From HGM04593 sp045631905 (GTDB lineage Bacteria; Bacteroidota; Bacteroidia; Bacteroidales; Bacteroidaceae): a stretch of DNA of 64,000 nucleotides. This document shows, piece after piece, positions 17,925-26,886 of the stretch (positions are counted from its first letter, which is position 1; every line of letters starts with the position of its first letter). The translations under genes and the position numbers were made by a program. The DNA lies in the NCBI GenBank assembly GCA_045631905.1, contig JAZQVO010000040.1, forward strand, positions 89,332 through 153,331, written 5' to 3'. The notes below the pieces were generated by a model that did not search any database, was not told the origin of the DNA, and saw only the letters and a program-made list of their open reading frames with translations.

Positions 17925-20381
17925 ATGGAAAGCCTCCTTATATATATATTAAAGTCGTCGCTGTTGCTTGCACTGCTAACATCAATATTTACAGCACTCA
18001 TGCAACAAGAGACGTTTCACCGCCTCAACCGCTTCGTGCTACTTGCCACAACAGCACTCTCACTTGTTTTGCCGGCGGTGAATTTAGGCATAGAGAACCC
18101 CATAGGCCGACTTTTTGCGCAAGAAGAGAAAACTTCAATAGAGAGCTACGGAACCATAGAATTTACAAACAGCTACACGGTAACAAGCGAATTAACAGAG
18201 GTACAAGAACCTGCAAAGGAGATAGATTGGAGCTCAATAATTACAGTAATATACATCTTGGGTGTCGTCCTGTCAATTACACGCCAAATAACAATGTACG
18301 CAAGCCTGTGTAAAATAATAAGAGAGAGCAAGGAGGAAACCTCACACCCCTATACGACCCAAAGGATACACCTGCATGTGACAGAAGATGAAAACATCAA
18401 GCCGTTCAGCTGGTTCAACCAAGTAGTAATAAACCACAACGACCTTATCGAGAGTGGTAACGAAATAATCACTCACGAAACAGCACATGCACGCTCCCTG
18501 CACTCTGCCGACATTCTTTTCATAGACCTTGTGATAATAATGCAGTGGTTCAACCCCATGGCATGGTTTGTAAAAACCTGCATGAAAAACATACACGAAT
18601 TTGAAGCCGATGAAACGGTTATAAACAGCGGAGTAAATATAGAAAAATACCAGAGATTAATAATAAAAAAAGCCGTTGGCGCAAGGCTCTACTCTATTGC
18701 CAACAGCTTTAATCACAGTTCAACTTTAAAACGTATCACTATGATGTGCAAGAAAAAATCGAATCCATGGAGATGTACAAAAGCATTGTACATAATTCCG
18801 GTGGCAACCATTGCCACACTGCTCTTTTCGCAACCCGAGAGCGCAAACGCTGTCGAGCCACAAAGCAACGGCGAAGTTACCAATTTAATTTCAAACAAGC
18901 AAAGTTCGATACCTATAATCGAAATTTCGGCTCTGGACACACCTATTGAAGACAAGAGGGATAACGTAAAGATGTCGCAACCACAAACTGACGACACAAA
19001 AAACAGAGTATACCAGATTGTCGAGAAAAAGCCTCAATACCCCGGAGGAGAAGCCGAGATGATGAAATACCTCATGAAAAATATTAAGTACCCGAGCGAT
19101 GCACGCAAAGCCAACATCGAAGGCCGTTGCTTCGTAAGTTTCGTAGTTACCGACAAAGGCGCAATAACAGATGTATCGATAGCAAAGAGCACAGGCAACG
19201 AAGCACTCGACCAAGAGGCCATGCGCGTGGTTGCAAACATGCCAGCATGGATACCGGGCAAGCAAGGCGGGAAGGCTGTAAACACAAAATTAACATTGCC
19301 CATAAACTTCAAATTGCAAGGTGGCGAGAAGCAACCGCAAGAAAACACAAAAACATACAACTTCACCACCCCCGTATACCAAGTAGTAGAAGAGATGCCT
19401 CAATACCCCGGAGGAGAAGCCGAGATGATGAAATACCTCATGAAAAATATTAATTACCCGAGCGATGCACGCAAAGCCAACATCGAAGGCCGTTGCTTCG
19501 TAAGTTTCGTGGTCACCGACAAAGGCACAATAACCGATGTATCGATAGCAAAGAGCACAGGCAACGAAACACTCGACCAAGAGGCCATGCGCGTGGTTGC
19601 AAACATGCCCGCATGGATACCGGGTAAGCAAGGCGGGAAGGCTGTAAACACAAAATTCACGCTACCCGTAGCCTTCAAACTACAAAACGGAGCGAGCAAA
19701 GTAATTACTCCTGCTCTCGACCTTACAGCGACAAACAGCGAAGAACCACTCACCCTAAACGCCGACTCCCCCCTGCTTGTGATAAATGGCGCAATTTACG
19801 ATGGAGATGCAGGCATAATAAGCAATTTCAGAGATGGAGATGTCGAAGACATCACAGTCATTAAGCCCGAAGAGGCCACTAAAATATATGGCGAAAAGGG
19901 AAAACACGGAGCAATACAGATAAACCTGAAAAAACGCACCTCGTTCAACAAAAGCGCATTCAATGAGGAGAAAAAAGGGAACGCGGTTACAAAATTCACA
20001 CGCGAGAATGCGAGCGGGAAGTACGAAATTGAGTTAAAGAACGCAATACACGTATTCAACAAAGAGAGCGAGATACCCAACGACGGCAACGACAGAAAAG
20101 CCGTATTTACAGGTTCTATGCCTTCGCTCATATTCACAGACTGCACAGGGATTGATGCAAGCCGGCTTACACAAGGAAAGGCACGCATAAAGGCAGTTGT
20201 AGAAACAGACCGAAGACTCACCTCGCTACAAATAATAGAGAGCTGTGGTAACGAGTTGTGGGACCACGCAGCATTTATATCACTGAACGATACACAAGGT
20301 CAATGGGAACCGGCCATAAAACAGGGTAAGCCGGTACCTTCAACGATAGAGGTATCTTTTAGTTTCAGCATGCCTAAATAA
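17925..20381 (+). CDS. BlaR1-like M56 peptidase fused to tandem TonB C-terminal domains
   Basis: An 818-residue sensor/transducer. The N-terminal part (about 1-300) is a BlaR1/MecR1-type M56 metallopeptidase with several membrane helices and the zinc motif H-E-T-A-H near 184-188; a further hydrophobic helix lies near 288-305. In the periplasmic region there are two TonB-C domains (about 365-470 and 487-592), each opening Y-Q-x-V-E-x-x-P-Q-Y-P-G-G-E. They are about 97% identical in DNA over 260 bases. Next comes a segment resembling the plug of a TonB-dependent receptor (P-L-L-V-I-N-G, then I-Y-G-E-K-G-K-H-G-A-I-Q-I near 665), and finally a more divergent third TonB-C-like domain (about 735-818). 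M56-TonB fusions are known in Bacteroidota; the internal duplication looks recent. Confidence 0.88.
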   Translation: MESLLIYILKSSLLLALLTSIFTALMQQETFHRLNRFVLLATTALSLVLPAVNLGIENPIGRLFAQEEKTSIESYGTIEFTNSYTVTSELTEVQEPAKEIDWSSIITVIYILGVVLSITRQITMYASLCKIIRESKEETSHPYTTQRIHLHVTEDENIKPFSWFNQVVINHNDLIESGNEIITHETAHARSLHSADILFIDLVIIMQWFNPMAWFVKTCMKNIHEFEADETVINSGVNIEKYQRLIIKKAVGARLYSIANSFNHSSTLKRITMMCKKKSNPWRCTKALYIIPVATIATLLFSQPESANAVEPQSNGEVTNLISNKQSSIPIIEISALDTPIEDKRDNVKMSQPQTDDTKNRVYQIVEKKPQYPGGEAEMMKYLMKNIKYPSDARKANIEGRCFVSFVVTDKGAITDVSIAKSTGNEALDQEAMRVVANMPAWIPGKQGGKAVNTKLTLPINFKLQGGEKQPQENTKTYNFTTPVYQVVEEMPQYPGGEAEMMKYLMKNINYPSDARKANIEGRCFVSFVVTDKGTITDVSIAKSTGNETLDQEAMRVVANMPAWIPGKQGGKAVNTKFTLPVAFKLQNGASKVITPALDLTATNSEEPLTLNADSPLLVINGAIYDGDAGIISNFRDGDVEDITVIKPEEATKIYGEKGKHGAIQINLKKRTSFNKSAFNEEKKGNAVTKFTRENASGKYEIELKNAIHVFNKESEIPNDGNDRKAVFTGSMPSLIFTDCTGIDASRLTQGKARIKAVVETDRRLTSLQIIESCGNELWDHAAFISLNDTQGQWEPAIKQGKPVPSTIEVSFSFSMPK
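19032..19657 (+). repeat. Intragenic direct repeat of a TonB-C domain
   Basis: Bases 19032-19291 recur at 19398-19657 (offset 366 bases, 122 codons). By eye I count about eight differences in 260 bases. Four of these are silent third-position changes, indicating a recent duplication or gene conversion inside the M56 peptidase gene. Confidence 0.9.
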
Positions 20382-20393
20382 CTTGTAGATAAA

Positions 20394-20445
20394 TAATTAA
20401 AATAGTAGCAGGCTGTGCAACACACAGCCTGCTACTATTTTAATT
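20394..20445. terminator. Bidirectional terminator between the M56 peptidase gene and rarA
   Basis: A stem of 17 bp or more (AATAGTAGCAGGCTGTG and its complement, with flanking A/T pairs), a five-base loop CAACA, then TTTTAATT. It sits between convergent genes. Confidence 0.85.
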
Positions 20446-20458
20446 CACGCAAAATCTA

Positions 20459-21739
20459 TCACTTGGAAAAACCTCTGTCATCGCCCCAACACATATTCAT
20501 GAAAGCACGAATCTTTTGTTCGGCAGGGTTATCCTGCGGTTGCCAAAAAGAGAAATTCCGCCCCTCGTCGGGCAGAAACTGTTGCTTTACAAAGTGATGC
20601 GGATAGTCGTGCGAATATTTATACCCGTCGGCATAGCCCAACTGCTTCATAAGCTTTGTGGGCGCGTTACGCAAGTGCAACGGCACAGGCAGGTTGCCTG
20701 TCTCTCGCACCTTCTCGAGCGCACTGTTTATAGCACAATAGGCCGAGTTACTCTTAGGCGAGGTGGCAAGATAAACAGTTGCTTCGGCAAGGGGGATACG
20801 CCCTTCGGGCCAACCAATCTTCATCACAGCATCGAAAGCGGCGTTGGCAAGAAGCAAAGCGTTAGGGTTGGCAAGGCCAATATCTTCGGAAGCCGAGATG
20901 ATGAGACGGCGGGCAATAAACTCGGGAGCCTCACCACCCTCTATCATGCGTGCAAGCCAATATAGCGCCCCGTCGGGGTCGCTACCACGTATCGACTTTA
21001 TGAAAGCCGATATAATATCGTAGTGCATCTCACCATCTTTGTCATACGCAAGAGGGCTCTGTTGCAAGCACTGCACCACCTTTTCGTCGGTCACAACCAC
21101 GGGCGACTCGGGGTCGGCCTCCACAACAAGTTCTAGAATGTTGAGCAACTTACGCGCATCGCCACCGCTGTAACGCAACATGGCATCGGTCTCCTGCAAA
21201 CGCACCCCACGTCTTTTCAGAGCCTCATCGGTGGTTATTGCATGGTTAAGCAGTTGCATGAGGTCCTCTTTTTCAAGCGATTTAAGCACATATAGCTGAC
21301 AGCGCGAAAGAAGAGGTCGTATAACCTCGAAAGAGGGGTTTTCTGTGGTTGCGCCTATGAGCGTTACCACACCCGTCTCCACCGCGCTGAGCAGAGAATC
21401 CTGCTGCGACTTGTTGAAACGGTGAATCTCGTCGATGAAAAGAATAGCACCCCCGTTCGAAAAGAGAGGAGAGCCTTTTGCCTTGTCGATAACCTCGCGC
21501 ACCTCCTTCACCCCCGACGACACAGCGTTGAGGGTGTAAAAGGGGCGATTCAGTTTGTTGGCAATAATCTTTGCTATGGTTGTTTTTCCCGTGCCGGGAG
21601 GGCCCCACAGAATGAACGAGAGTATTCGCCCCGAATCTATCATACGGCGAAGCACAGCACCCTCTCCAACAAGGTGCTGTTGCCCCACATACCCCTCGAA
21701 AGAGGTCGGGCGAAGTCGTTCGGCGAGAGGCTTTGCCAT
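20459..21739 (-). CDS. rarA: Replication-associated recombination protein A (RarA/MgsA)
   Basis: An AAA+ ATPase of the clamp-loader-like RarA/MgsA/WRNIP1 family that acts at stalled replication forks. The 426-residue length is normal. It starts with P-L-A-E-R-L-R-P and has the G-Q-x-H-L-V-G signature, Walker A G-P-P-G-T-G-K-T near 46-53, Walker B I-L-F-I-D-E-I-H-R-F near 98-107, and sensor G-A-T-T-E-N-P-S-F. The C-terminal MgsA tetramerisation domain includes L-G-Y-A-D-G-Y-K-Y-x-H-D. It begins 12 bases after the fhs stop and is probably co-transcribed with it. Confidence 0.96.
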   Translation of the reverse strand: MAKPLAERLRPTSFEGYVGQQHLVGEGAVLRRMIDSGRILSFILWGPPGTGKTTIAKIIANKLNRPFYTLNAVSSGVKEVREVIDKAKGSPLFSNGGAILFIDEIHRFNKSQQDSLLSAVETGVVTLIGATTENPSFEVIRPLLSRCQLYVLKSLEKEDLMQLLNHAITTDEALKRRGVRLQETDAMLRYSGGDARKLLNILELVVEADPESPVVVTDEKVVQCLQQSPLAYDKDGEMHYDIISAFIKSIRGSDPDGALYWLARMIEGGEAPEFIARRLIISASEDIGLANPNALLLANAAFDAVMKIGWPEGRIPLAEATVYLATSPKSNSAYCAINSALEKVRETGNLPVPLHLRNAPTKLMKQLGYADGYKYSHDYPHHFVKQQFLPDEGRNFSFWQPQDNPAEQKIRAFMNMCWGDDRGFSK

Positions 21740-21751
21740 AGCGTCGTGTTT

Positions 21752-23413
21752 TTAGCTCAAACCAACAATTTCTCCATTAATATAATCGATGTGGTTGGCC
21801 TGAGGATCCTTGGGCAGGCCGGGCATGCGAATGATATCGCCGGCAATAGCAACAATCATCTCGGCACCCGCATTTAGCACCACGTCGCGTATCTGCAAGT
21901 TAAAGCCCTTAACGGCACCATACAGCTTTGCGTCGGCACTGAAAGAGAACTGTGTCTTTGCTATACATACAGGGAACGATGTCATGCCAAGCTTCTCGGC
22001 AAGTTTTATGCGGTCCATGGCAGGCTTTGCGAACGAAACCGATGCCGCACCATAAATATTTTTTGCAACCTTTTCTATTTTGGTAGCGATGCTATCCTCG
22101 TCGGTGTATGTAAATTCGAGCTTCTTAGAGGGGTTGTTTGCTATTGTATCAACAACAATCTGCGCCATCTCAACAGCACCCTCGCCACCCTGTGCAAAGG
22201 CGTTGTTTATAACAAAAGGCAAGCCGAGCTCCTGCTCCACGTGAGCACGCAAGAGCGCCATCTCCTCGTCGGTGTCTGTTGCAAAACGGTTGAAAACCAC
22301 AATCACCGACTGACCGAACGATTGCAAGTTGGCAACGTGACGGTCGAGGTTGGCAAGACCATTGCGCAAACCCTCCATGTCGGGCTCCTTAATTTTGTCG
22401 AGCTCCACGCCACCGTGCATCTTCAAGCCCTGAGCAGTAGCCACAATAACTGTTGCATCGGGTTGCAAACCACTCTTGCGACACAAAATATTGTAGAACT
22501 TCTCCGCGCCAAGGTCGGCACCGAAGCCAGCCTCGGTAATAGTATATTCGCTATGGGCAAGTGCCATCTTTGTGGCAAGCTGTGAGTTACAGCCATGAGC
22601 AATATTTGCGAAGGGACCACCATGAACAACAGCAGGAGTATTTTCGGTTGTCTGCACGAGGTTGGGCTGAATAGCATCTTTCAAGAGCACCATAATAGAG
22701 CCGGCAACACCGAGGTCTTTCACAGTGAAGGGAGCACCATCGTAGGTATATCCCAGCAAAATGTTTTCTATGCGACGACGAAGGTCGTTCTCGTCCGAAG
22801 CAAGACAAAGAATAGCCATAAGCTCCGAAGCGGGAGTAATATCAAAACCGGCCTGCTCCAAAAGACCGTTTGTGGCAGGACCCACACCTGTGATGATAGA
22901 ACGCAACGAACGGTCGTTCACGTCGAGTACACGACGCCACAAAATCTCTTTAAGACCAAAGCCCTCCTTTGCATGCTGGTACAAATAGTTGTCGAGCAAA
23001 GCCGATATCATGTTGTGAGCCGATGTTATAGCATGAAAGTCACCTGTAAAGTGCAAGTTAATCTTCTCCATGGGAAGCACCTGAGCATAACCACCACCGG
23101 CGGCACCACCCTTCATACCAAAGCAGGGGCCGAGCGAAGGCTCGCGAAGAGCAACCACAGCCTTTTTGCCAATCTTGTTAAGACCAAGCGCAAGACCTAT
23201 CGAAACTGTTGTTTTACCAATACCGGCACGTGTTGCGGTAATTGCCGTAACAAGTATAAGCTTACCCTTCTGCTCACCAATAAGGTGCAAAGGCAATTTG
23301 GCAATATACTTACCATAATGTTCAAGTTCGTCGGCGGCAATACCCATCTGCGCCGCTACATTCTCAATGCGTTGTAGCTCGGTTTCGTGAGCAATTTCAA
23401 TGTCACTCTTCAT
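21752..23413 (-). CDS. fhs: Formate-tetrahydrofolate ligase
   Basis: Fhs joins formate to tetrahydrofolate at the cost of ATP, giving 10-formyl-THF for one-carbon metabolism. The 553-residue length is normal. The nucleotide-binding loop A-G-I-G-K-T-T lies near 63-69, followed by the family signatures R-E-P-S-L-G-P-C-F-G-M-K-G-G-A-A-G-G-G and H-F-T-G-D-F-H-A-I near 120-128. The loop has Ile where many Fhs proteins have Glu (A-G-E-G-K), which I believe is normal for Bacteroidales. A TATCTTCG -7 box lies upstream at 23471-23464. Confidence 0.96.
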   Translation of the reverse strand: MKSDIEIAHETELQRIENVAAQMGIAADELEHYGKYIAKLPLHLIGEQKGKLILVTAITATRAGIGKTTVSIGLALGLNKIGKKAVVALREPSLGPCFGMKGGAAGGGYAQVLPMEKINLHFTGDFHAITSAHNMISALLDNYLYQHAKEGFGLKEILWRRVLDVNDRSLRSIITGVGPATNGLLEQAGFDITPASELMAILCLASDENDLRRRIENILLGYTYDGAPFTVKDLGVAGSIMVLLKDAIQPNLVQTTENTPAVVHGGPFANIAHGCNSQLATKMALAHSEYTITEAGFGADLGAEKFYNILCRKSGLQPDATVIVATAQGLKMHGGVELDKIKEPDMEGLRNGLANLDRHVANLQSFGQSVIVVFNRFATDTDEEMALLRAHVEQELGLPFVINNAFAQGGEGAVEMAQIVVDTIANNPSKKLEFTYTDEDSIATKIEKVAKNIYGAASVSFAKPAMDRIKLAEKLGMTSFPVCIAKTQFSFSADAKLYGAVKGFNLQIRDVVLNAGAEMIVAIAGDIIRMPGLPKDPQANHIDYINGEIVGLS

Positions 23414-23463
23414 AGAAATATATTTTAAAAAGTTATTATTATCTATTTATGATAAAATACTTG

Positions 23464-23471
23464 CGAAGATA
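23464..23471 (-). promoter_or_regulatory. Putative -7 box for fhs-rarA
   Basis: TATCTTCG on the minus strand, about 50 bases before the fhs start codon. The -33 element is degenerate. Confidence 0.35.
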
Positions 23472-23597
23472 CAAAATTTAGTTGAAATAATAAAGAGAAA
23501 CACCCGCTATGTACCACAGAGGAGAGACAAAAATCACAAATAGCACAAAAAACTCATTAATAAAGCTCTCAATACCTTTAAATTCCGATTTTTATGT

Positions 23598-23605
23598 TAT
23601 TTTTG
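23598..23605 (+). promoter_or_regulatory. Putative -7 box for glnS
   Basis: TATTTTTG, a TAnnTTTG match, about 68 bases before the glnS ATG. A CTTTAA-containing segment sits roughly 20 bases upstream as a weak -33. Confidence 0.38.
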
Positions 23606-23672
23606 TAAATTGATTAAAAACCTGCCCGCAAAGAGCAGTCTATCCACATAAAAACAAGAAAACAAAATATCT

Positions 23673-25415
23673 ATGACAGAGATCAACGAAACTGAAAAAA
23701 CCGAGAAAAAAAGTGTCAGTTTTATAGAGCAAGCGATAATAGACGACCTTGCCGAGGGTAAGAACGGAGGAAAAGTACAAACACGCTTCCCGCCCGAGCC
23801 CAACGGTTACCTGCACATAGGCCACGCAAAGGCCATCTGCATGGATTTTGGCATGGCCGAAAAATATAACGGTATATGCAACCTCCGTTTCGACGATACC
23901 AACCCCACAAAAGAAGACGTGGAGTATGTAGACGCCATAATGGAAGATATAAAATGGTTGGGCTTCAAGTGGGCCAACGTATACTACGCATCAGACTATT
24001 TTCAAGAGCTGTGGGACTTTGCCGTGCGCCTCATAAAAGAGGGTAAAGCATACATCGACGAACAGAGCGCCGAGCAGATAGCTTCGCAAAAAGGCACCCC
24101 TACACAACCCGGAACAAACAGCCCCTACCGCGACCGTCCCGCCGAAGAGAGCCTCGCTCTTTTCGAGAAGATGAACACCGGCGAGATAGAAGAGGGCAAA
24201 ATGGTGCTCCGCGCCAAGATAGACATGGCAAGCAGCAACATGCACTTCCGCGACCCCATCATCTACCGCGTGGTAAAGAGCGCACACCACCGCACAGGCA
24301 CCAAGTGGAAAGCCTACCCCATGTACGACTTTGCACACGGCCAGAGCGACTACCTCGAAGGCGTCACACACTCACTCTGCACCTTGGAGTTTGTGCCCCA
24401 CCGCCCCTTGTACGATCTCTTTGTCGACTGGATTAAAGAGGGAAAAGACCTCGACGACAACCGTCCCCGTCAGTACGAGTTCAACAAGCTCAACCTCAAC
24501 TACACCCTCATGAGCAAGCGCAACCTTCTCATCTTGGTAAAAGAAGGCCTTGTAAACGGCTGGGACGACCCCCGTATGCCCACCATATGCGGATTCCGTC
24601 GTCGCGGTTACTCACCCGAATCGATACGCAACTTCGTAGACAAGATAGGCTACACCACATACGACGCACTCAACGACTTCGCCCTGCTCGAAAGCGCAGT
24701 ACGCGAAGACCTCAACGCCCGCGCCACACGCGTTTCGGCAGTCATCAACCCTGTGAAACTCACAATAACCAACTACCCCGAAGGTAAAGTAGAAGAGCTC
24801 ACAGCCATAAACAACCCCGAAAACCCCGAGGCCGGCACACACACCATAGAGTTCAGCCGTGAATTGTGGATAGAGCGCGACGACTTCATGGAAGACGCTC
24901 CCAAAAACTACTACCGCCTGACACAAGGTCGCGAAGTACGCCTCAAAAACGCATACATCGTGCTATGCACAGGCTGCGTGAAGGACGAAGAGGGCAACGT
25001 AACCGAGGTACTGTGCGAATATATCCCCGACACAAAAACAGGAGAAAAAGATGCCAACCGCAAGGTTAAGAGCACAATACACTGGGTAAGCCGTAACCAC
25101 TGCATAAAAGCAGAGGTGCGCCTATACGACCGCCTGTGGAAAGCCGAGAACCCCCGCGACGAGATGGCCGCAATAAGAGAAGCAAAAGGTTGCGAAGCCT
25201 TGGAAGCCATGCAGGAGATGATAAACCCCAACTCATTAGAGGTGCGCACCGAGTGTTACGTGGAAAAATACCTCGCCACACAAGCACCCCTCTCATACCT
25301 ACAATTCCAACGCATCGGATACTTTAACATAGACCCCGATTCAACACCCGAAAAACTTATCTTCAACCGCACCGTATCACTCAAAGATACATGGAGCAAG
25401 ATAAAAGGCAAATAA
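23673..25415 (+). CDS. glnS: Glutamine-tRNA ligase
   Basis: A class I aminoacyl-tRNA synthetase that charges tRNA-Gln directly with glutamine. The 580-residue protein has the P-P-E-P-N-G-Y-L-H-I-G-H-A signature with HIGH at 48-51, and the KMSKS-equivalent M-S-K-R at 280-283. After the catalytic core come the two C-terminal beta-barrel anticodon-binding domains (about 345-575). Its presence implies the organism need not make Gln-tRNA(Gln) through GatCAB. The first 30 residues are acidic and variable. A TPR gene follows after 13 bases. Confidence 0.96.
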   Translation: MTEINETEKTEKKSVSFIEQAIIDDLAEGKNGGKVQTRFPPEPNGYLHIGHAKAICMDFGMAEKYNGICNLRFDDTNPTKEDVEYVDAIMEDIKWLGFKWANVYYASDYFQELWDFAVRLIKEGKAYIDEQSAEQIASQKGTPTQPGTNSPYRDRPAEESLALFEKMNTGEIEEGKMVLRAKIDMASSNMHFRDPIIYRVVKSAHHRTGTKWKAYPMYDFAHGQSDYLEGVTHSLCTLEFVPHRPLYDLFVDWIKEGKDLDDNRPRQYEFNKLNLNYTLMSKRNLLILVKEGLVNGWDDPRMPTICGFRRRGYSPESIRNFVDKIGYTTYDALNDFALLESAVREDLNARATRVSAVINPVKLTITNYPEGKVEELTAINNPENPEAGTHTIEFSRELWIERDDFMEDAPKNYYRLTQGREVRLKNAYIVLCTGCVKDEEGNVTEVLCEYIPDTKTGEKDANRKVKSTIHWVSRNHCIKAEVRLYDRLWKAENPRDEMAAIREAKGCEALEAMQEMINPNSLEVRTECYVEKYLATQAPLSYLQFQRIGYFNIDPDSTPEKLIFNRTVSLKDTWSKIKGK

Positions 25416-25428
25416 CAACATCAAAGGA

Positions 25429-26832
25429 ATGGACAACAAAGGATACTTTGAGTCGCCCGAATTCCGCGAATTACTAAAAAAATATGAGCAGGCCACATCA
25501 AACGGTGCCTGCTCATATTTCGGAATAGAGGAACTATGCGACCTGCTGGCCTATTACATATCGCAAGACATGCTACACAGCGCAGGAGAGGTATACGAAC
25601 TTGCGCAACGCCTGCATGCAAACTCACCCGAGCTTGTAAAGATGAGAATAAAGCTAGCTCTCGAAAACAACGAGCCCGAGCTTGCACTCGTGCTCATAGA
25701 GGAGACAGGCTACACCGACGACCTTGAAATAAAATTATTGCATGCAACAGCCTACTTCGCACTCAAAGACCTGCCCGAAGCACGTAACACCGTATACGAC
25801 ATACTGAACCACCCCAACGCCGACAACGGCATAATATGCGAGGCGCTGGAACTAATGCTCGACTACGGCCTTGCGCAAGAGGTGCTACAAATAACCGAGA
25901 GCAAGCTCGGCACACACCCCGAGCAAAGATGCTACATGGAGATAAAAGCCGAAGCTCTTGTCGAGATGCAATACATAAGCGATGCAACAGCCATATACAA
26001 CACCCTGCTCGACCACTCACCCTACTCCACATTCTACTGGGAGCAACTTGCCCACATATACTTCATGGTAAACAAATATGGTAAATCCCTCGAATGCTTT
26101 GAGTACGAACTTGCCATAGGCGAAGAGATTGAGTATGCACGCATGATGCAGGGCTATTGCTACTACTTTATGCACGATTACCCCCACGCAAAAGAGATAT
26201 TCGCTTCACTTGCACAAAAATACTCCGAGTCGGTGATGCCTCGCTTCTATACAGCCCTTTGCGAATATGCCATGGGCGACAAACAGACTGCGCTAAAATG
26301 GTTCGACGAAGCGATAAAGTTCTCGCAAGAGGGGAGCATAGACATAATGCTCGCACGCATAAACCGCGCAATAATACTCGACGAAACAGGAGAGCAGGAG
26401 AGCGCAACAGGAGCAATATCACTCGCCCTGCTCATGCACCCCGAGCAACTCAAGCAACTGACACTCAGCGATAAGAACCTCTATGAACTGCGCGACAAGG
26501 AGAACCTCACGTTCAAAGAGATAAACATAATGGACGTGAAAGATTGGAGCCAAGAGGAGTGCCTCTTCGCCCTTGCGCGACAGCTCATGTGTAACAAACA
26601 CTGGCACCTTGCAAAGAGCGTGCTCCTATACACCCACACCACAAGCACCGACACTTGCGACATAGATGCATGCCTGGCCTACACGATGTATAACATGGGC
26701 GAAGAGGAACATATACAACCCTTTGTAGCAGGTGCCATAAACGGAAAGTCGAACCTGCTCTTCGAGCTCTTCGGGCTTGTTTATAACGCAAACACCACAG
26801 CCGAAGGATTTATGCGAATAATAAAAAAATAG
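25429..26832 (+). CDS. TPR-repeat protein of unknown function
   Basis: A 467-residue all-helical protein made of degenerate tetratricopeptide repeats throughout. Examples are the A-G-E-V-Y-E-L-A-Q-R-L region near 50, the Y-W-E-Q-L-A-H-I-Y-F-M-V-N-K-Y-G-K-S-L-E stretch near 203-222, and A-M-G-D-K-Q-T-A-L-K-W-F-D-E-A near 282-296. There is no signal peptide or membrane helix, so it is probably cytoplasmic. It is likely co-transcribed with glnS, 13 bases upstream. It looks like a protein-binding scaffold; the partner is unknown. Confidence 0.75.
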   Translation: MDNKGYFESPEFRELLKKYEQATSNGACSYFGIEELCDLLAYYISQDMLHSAGEVYELAQRLHANSPELVKMRIKLALENNEPELALVLIEETGYTDDLEIKLLHATAYFALKDLPEARNTVYDILNHPNADNGIICEALELMLDYGLAQEVLQITESKLGTHPEQRCYMEIKAEALVEMQYISDATAIYNTLLDHSPYSTFYWEQLAHIYFMVNKYGKSLECFEYELAIGEEIEYARMMQGYCYYFMHDYPHAKEIFASLAQKYSESVMPRFYTALCEYAMGDKQTALKWFDEAIKFSQEGSIDIMLARINRAIILDETGEQESATGAISLALLMHPEQLKQLTLSDKNLYELRDKENLTFKEINIMDVKDWSQEECLFALARQLMCNKHWHLAKSVLLYTHTTSTDTCDIDACLAYTMYNMGEEEHIQPFVAGAINGKSNLLFELFGLVYNANTTAEGFMRIIKK

Positions 26833-26857
26833 AGTACGCGGTACTCTATTTTTTTAT
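26824..26857. terminator. Bidirectional terminator overlapping the TPR stop codon
   Basis: AAAAAATAGAGTAC, a short loop, then GTACTCTATTTTTTT. The left arm contains the TAG stop of the TPR gene. It serves both this gene and the convergent manC. Confidence 0.82.
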
Positions 26858-26886
26858 TATTCGCTATTTACATCAAGCTATAAATC

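Noticed and set aside
19032..19657. The 260-base direct repeat as a mobile or CRISPR-like element
   Set aside because: Both copies are in frame within one gene and encode the same protein domain, so it is an intragenic domain duplication.
17554..20381. Beta-lactam resistance locus
   Set aside because: BlaI and M56 homologues are present but no beta-lactamase or PBP gene adjoins them, and the sensor carries TonB-type domains, not a penicillin-binding sensor domain.
22595..23377. 260-codon plus-strand frame inside fhs
   Set aside because: It is fully antisense to formate-tetrahydrofolate ligase; composition is that of a shadow frame.
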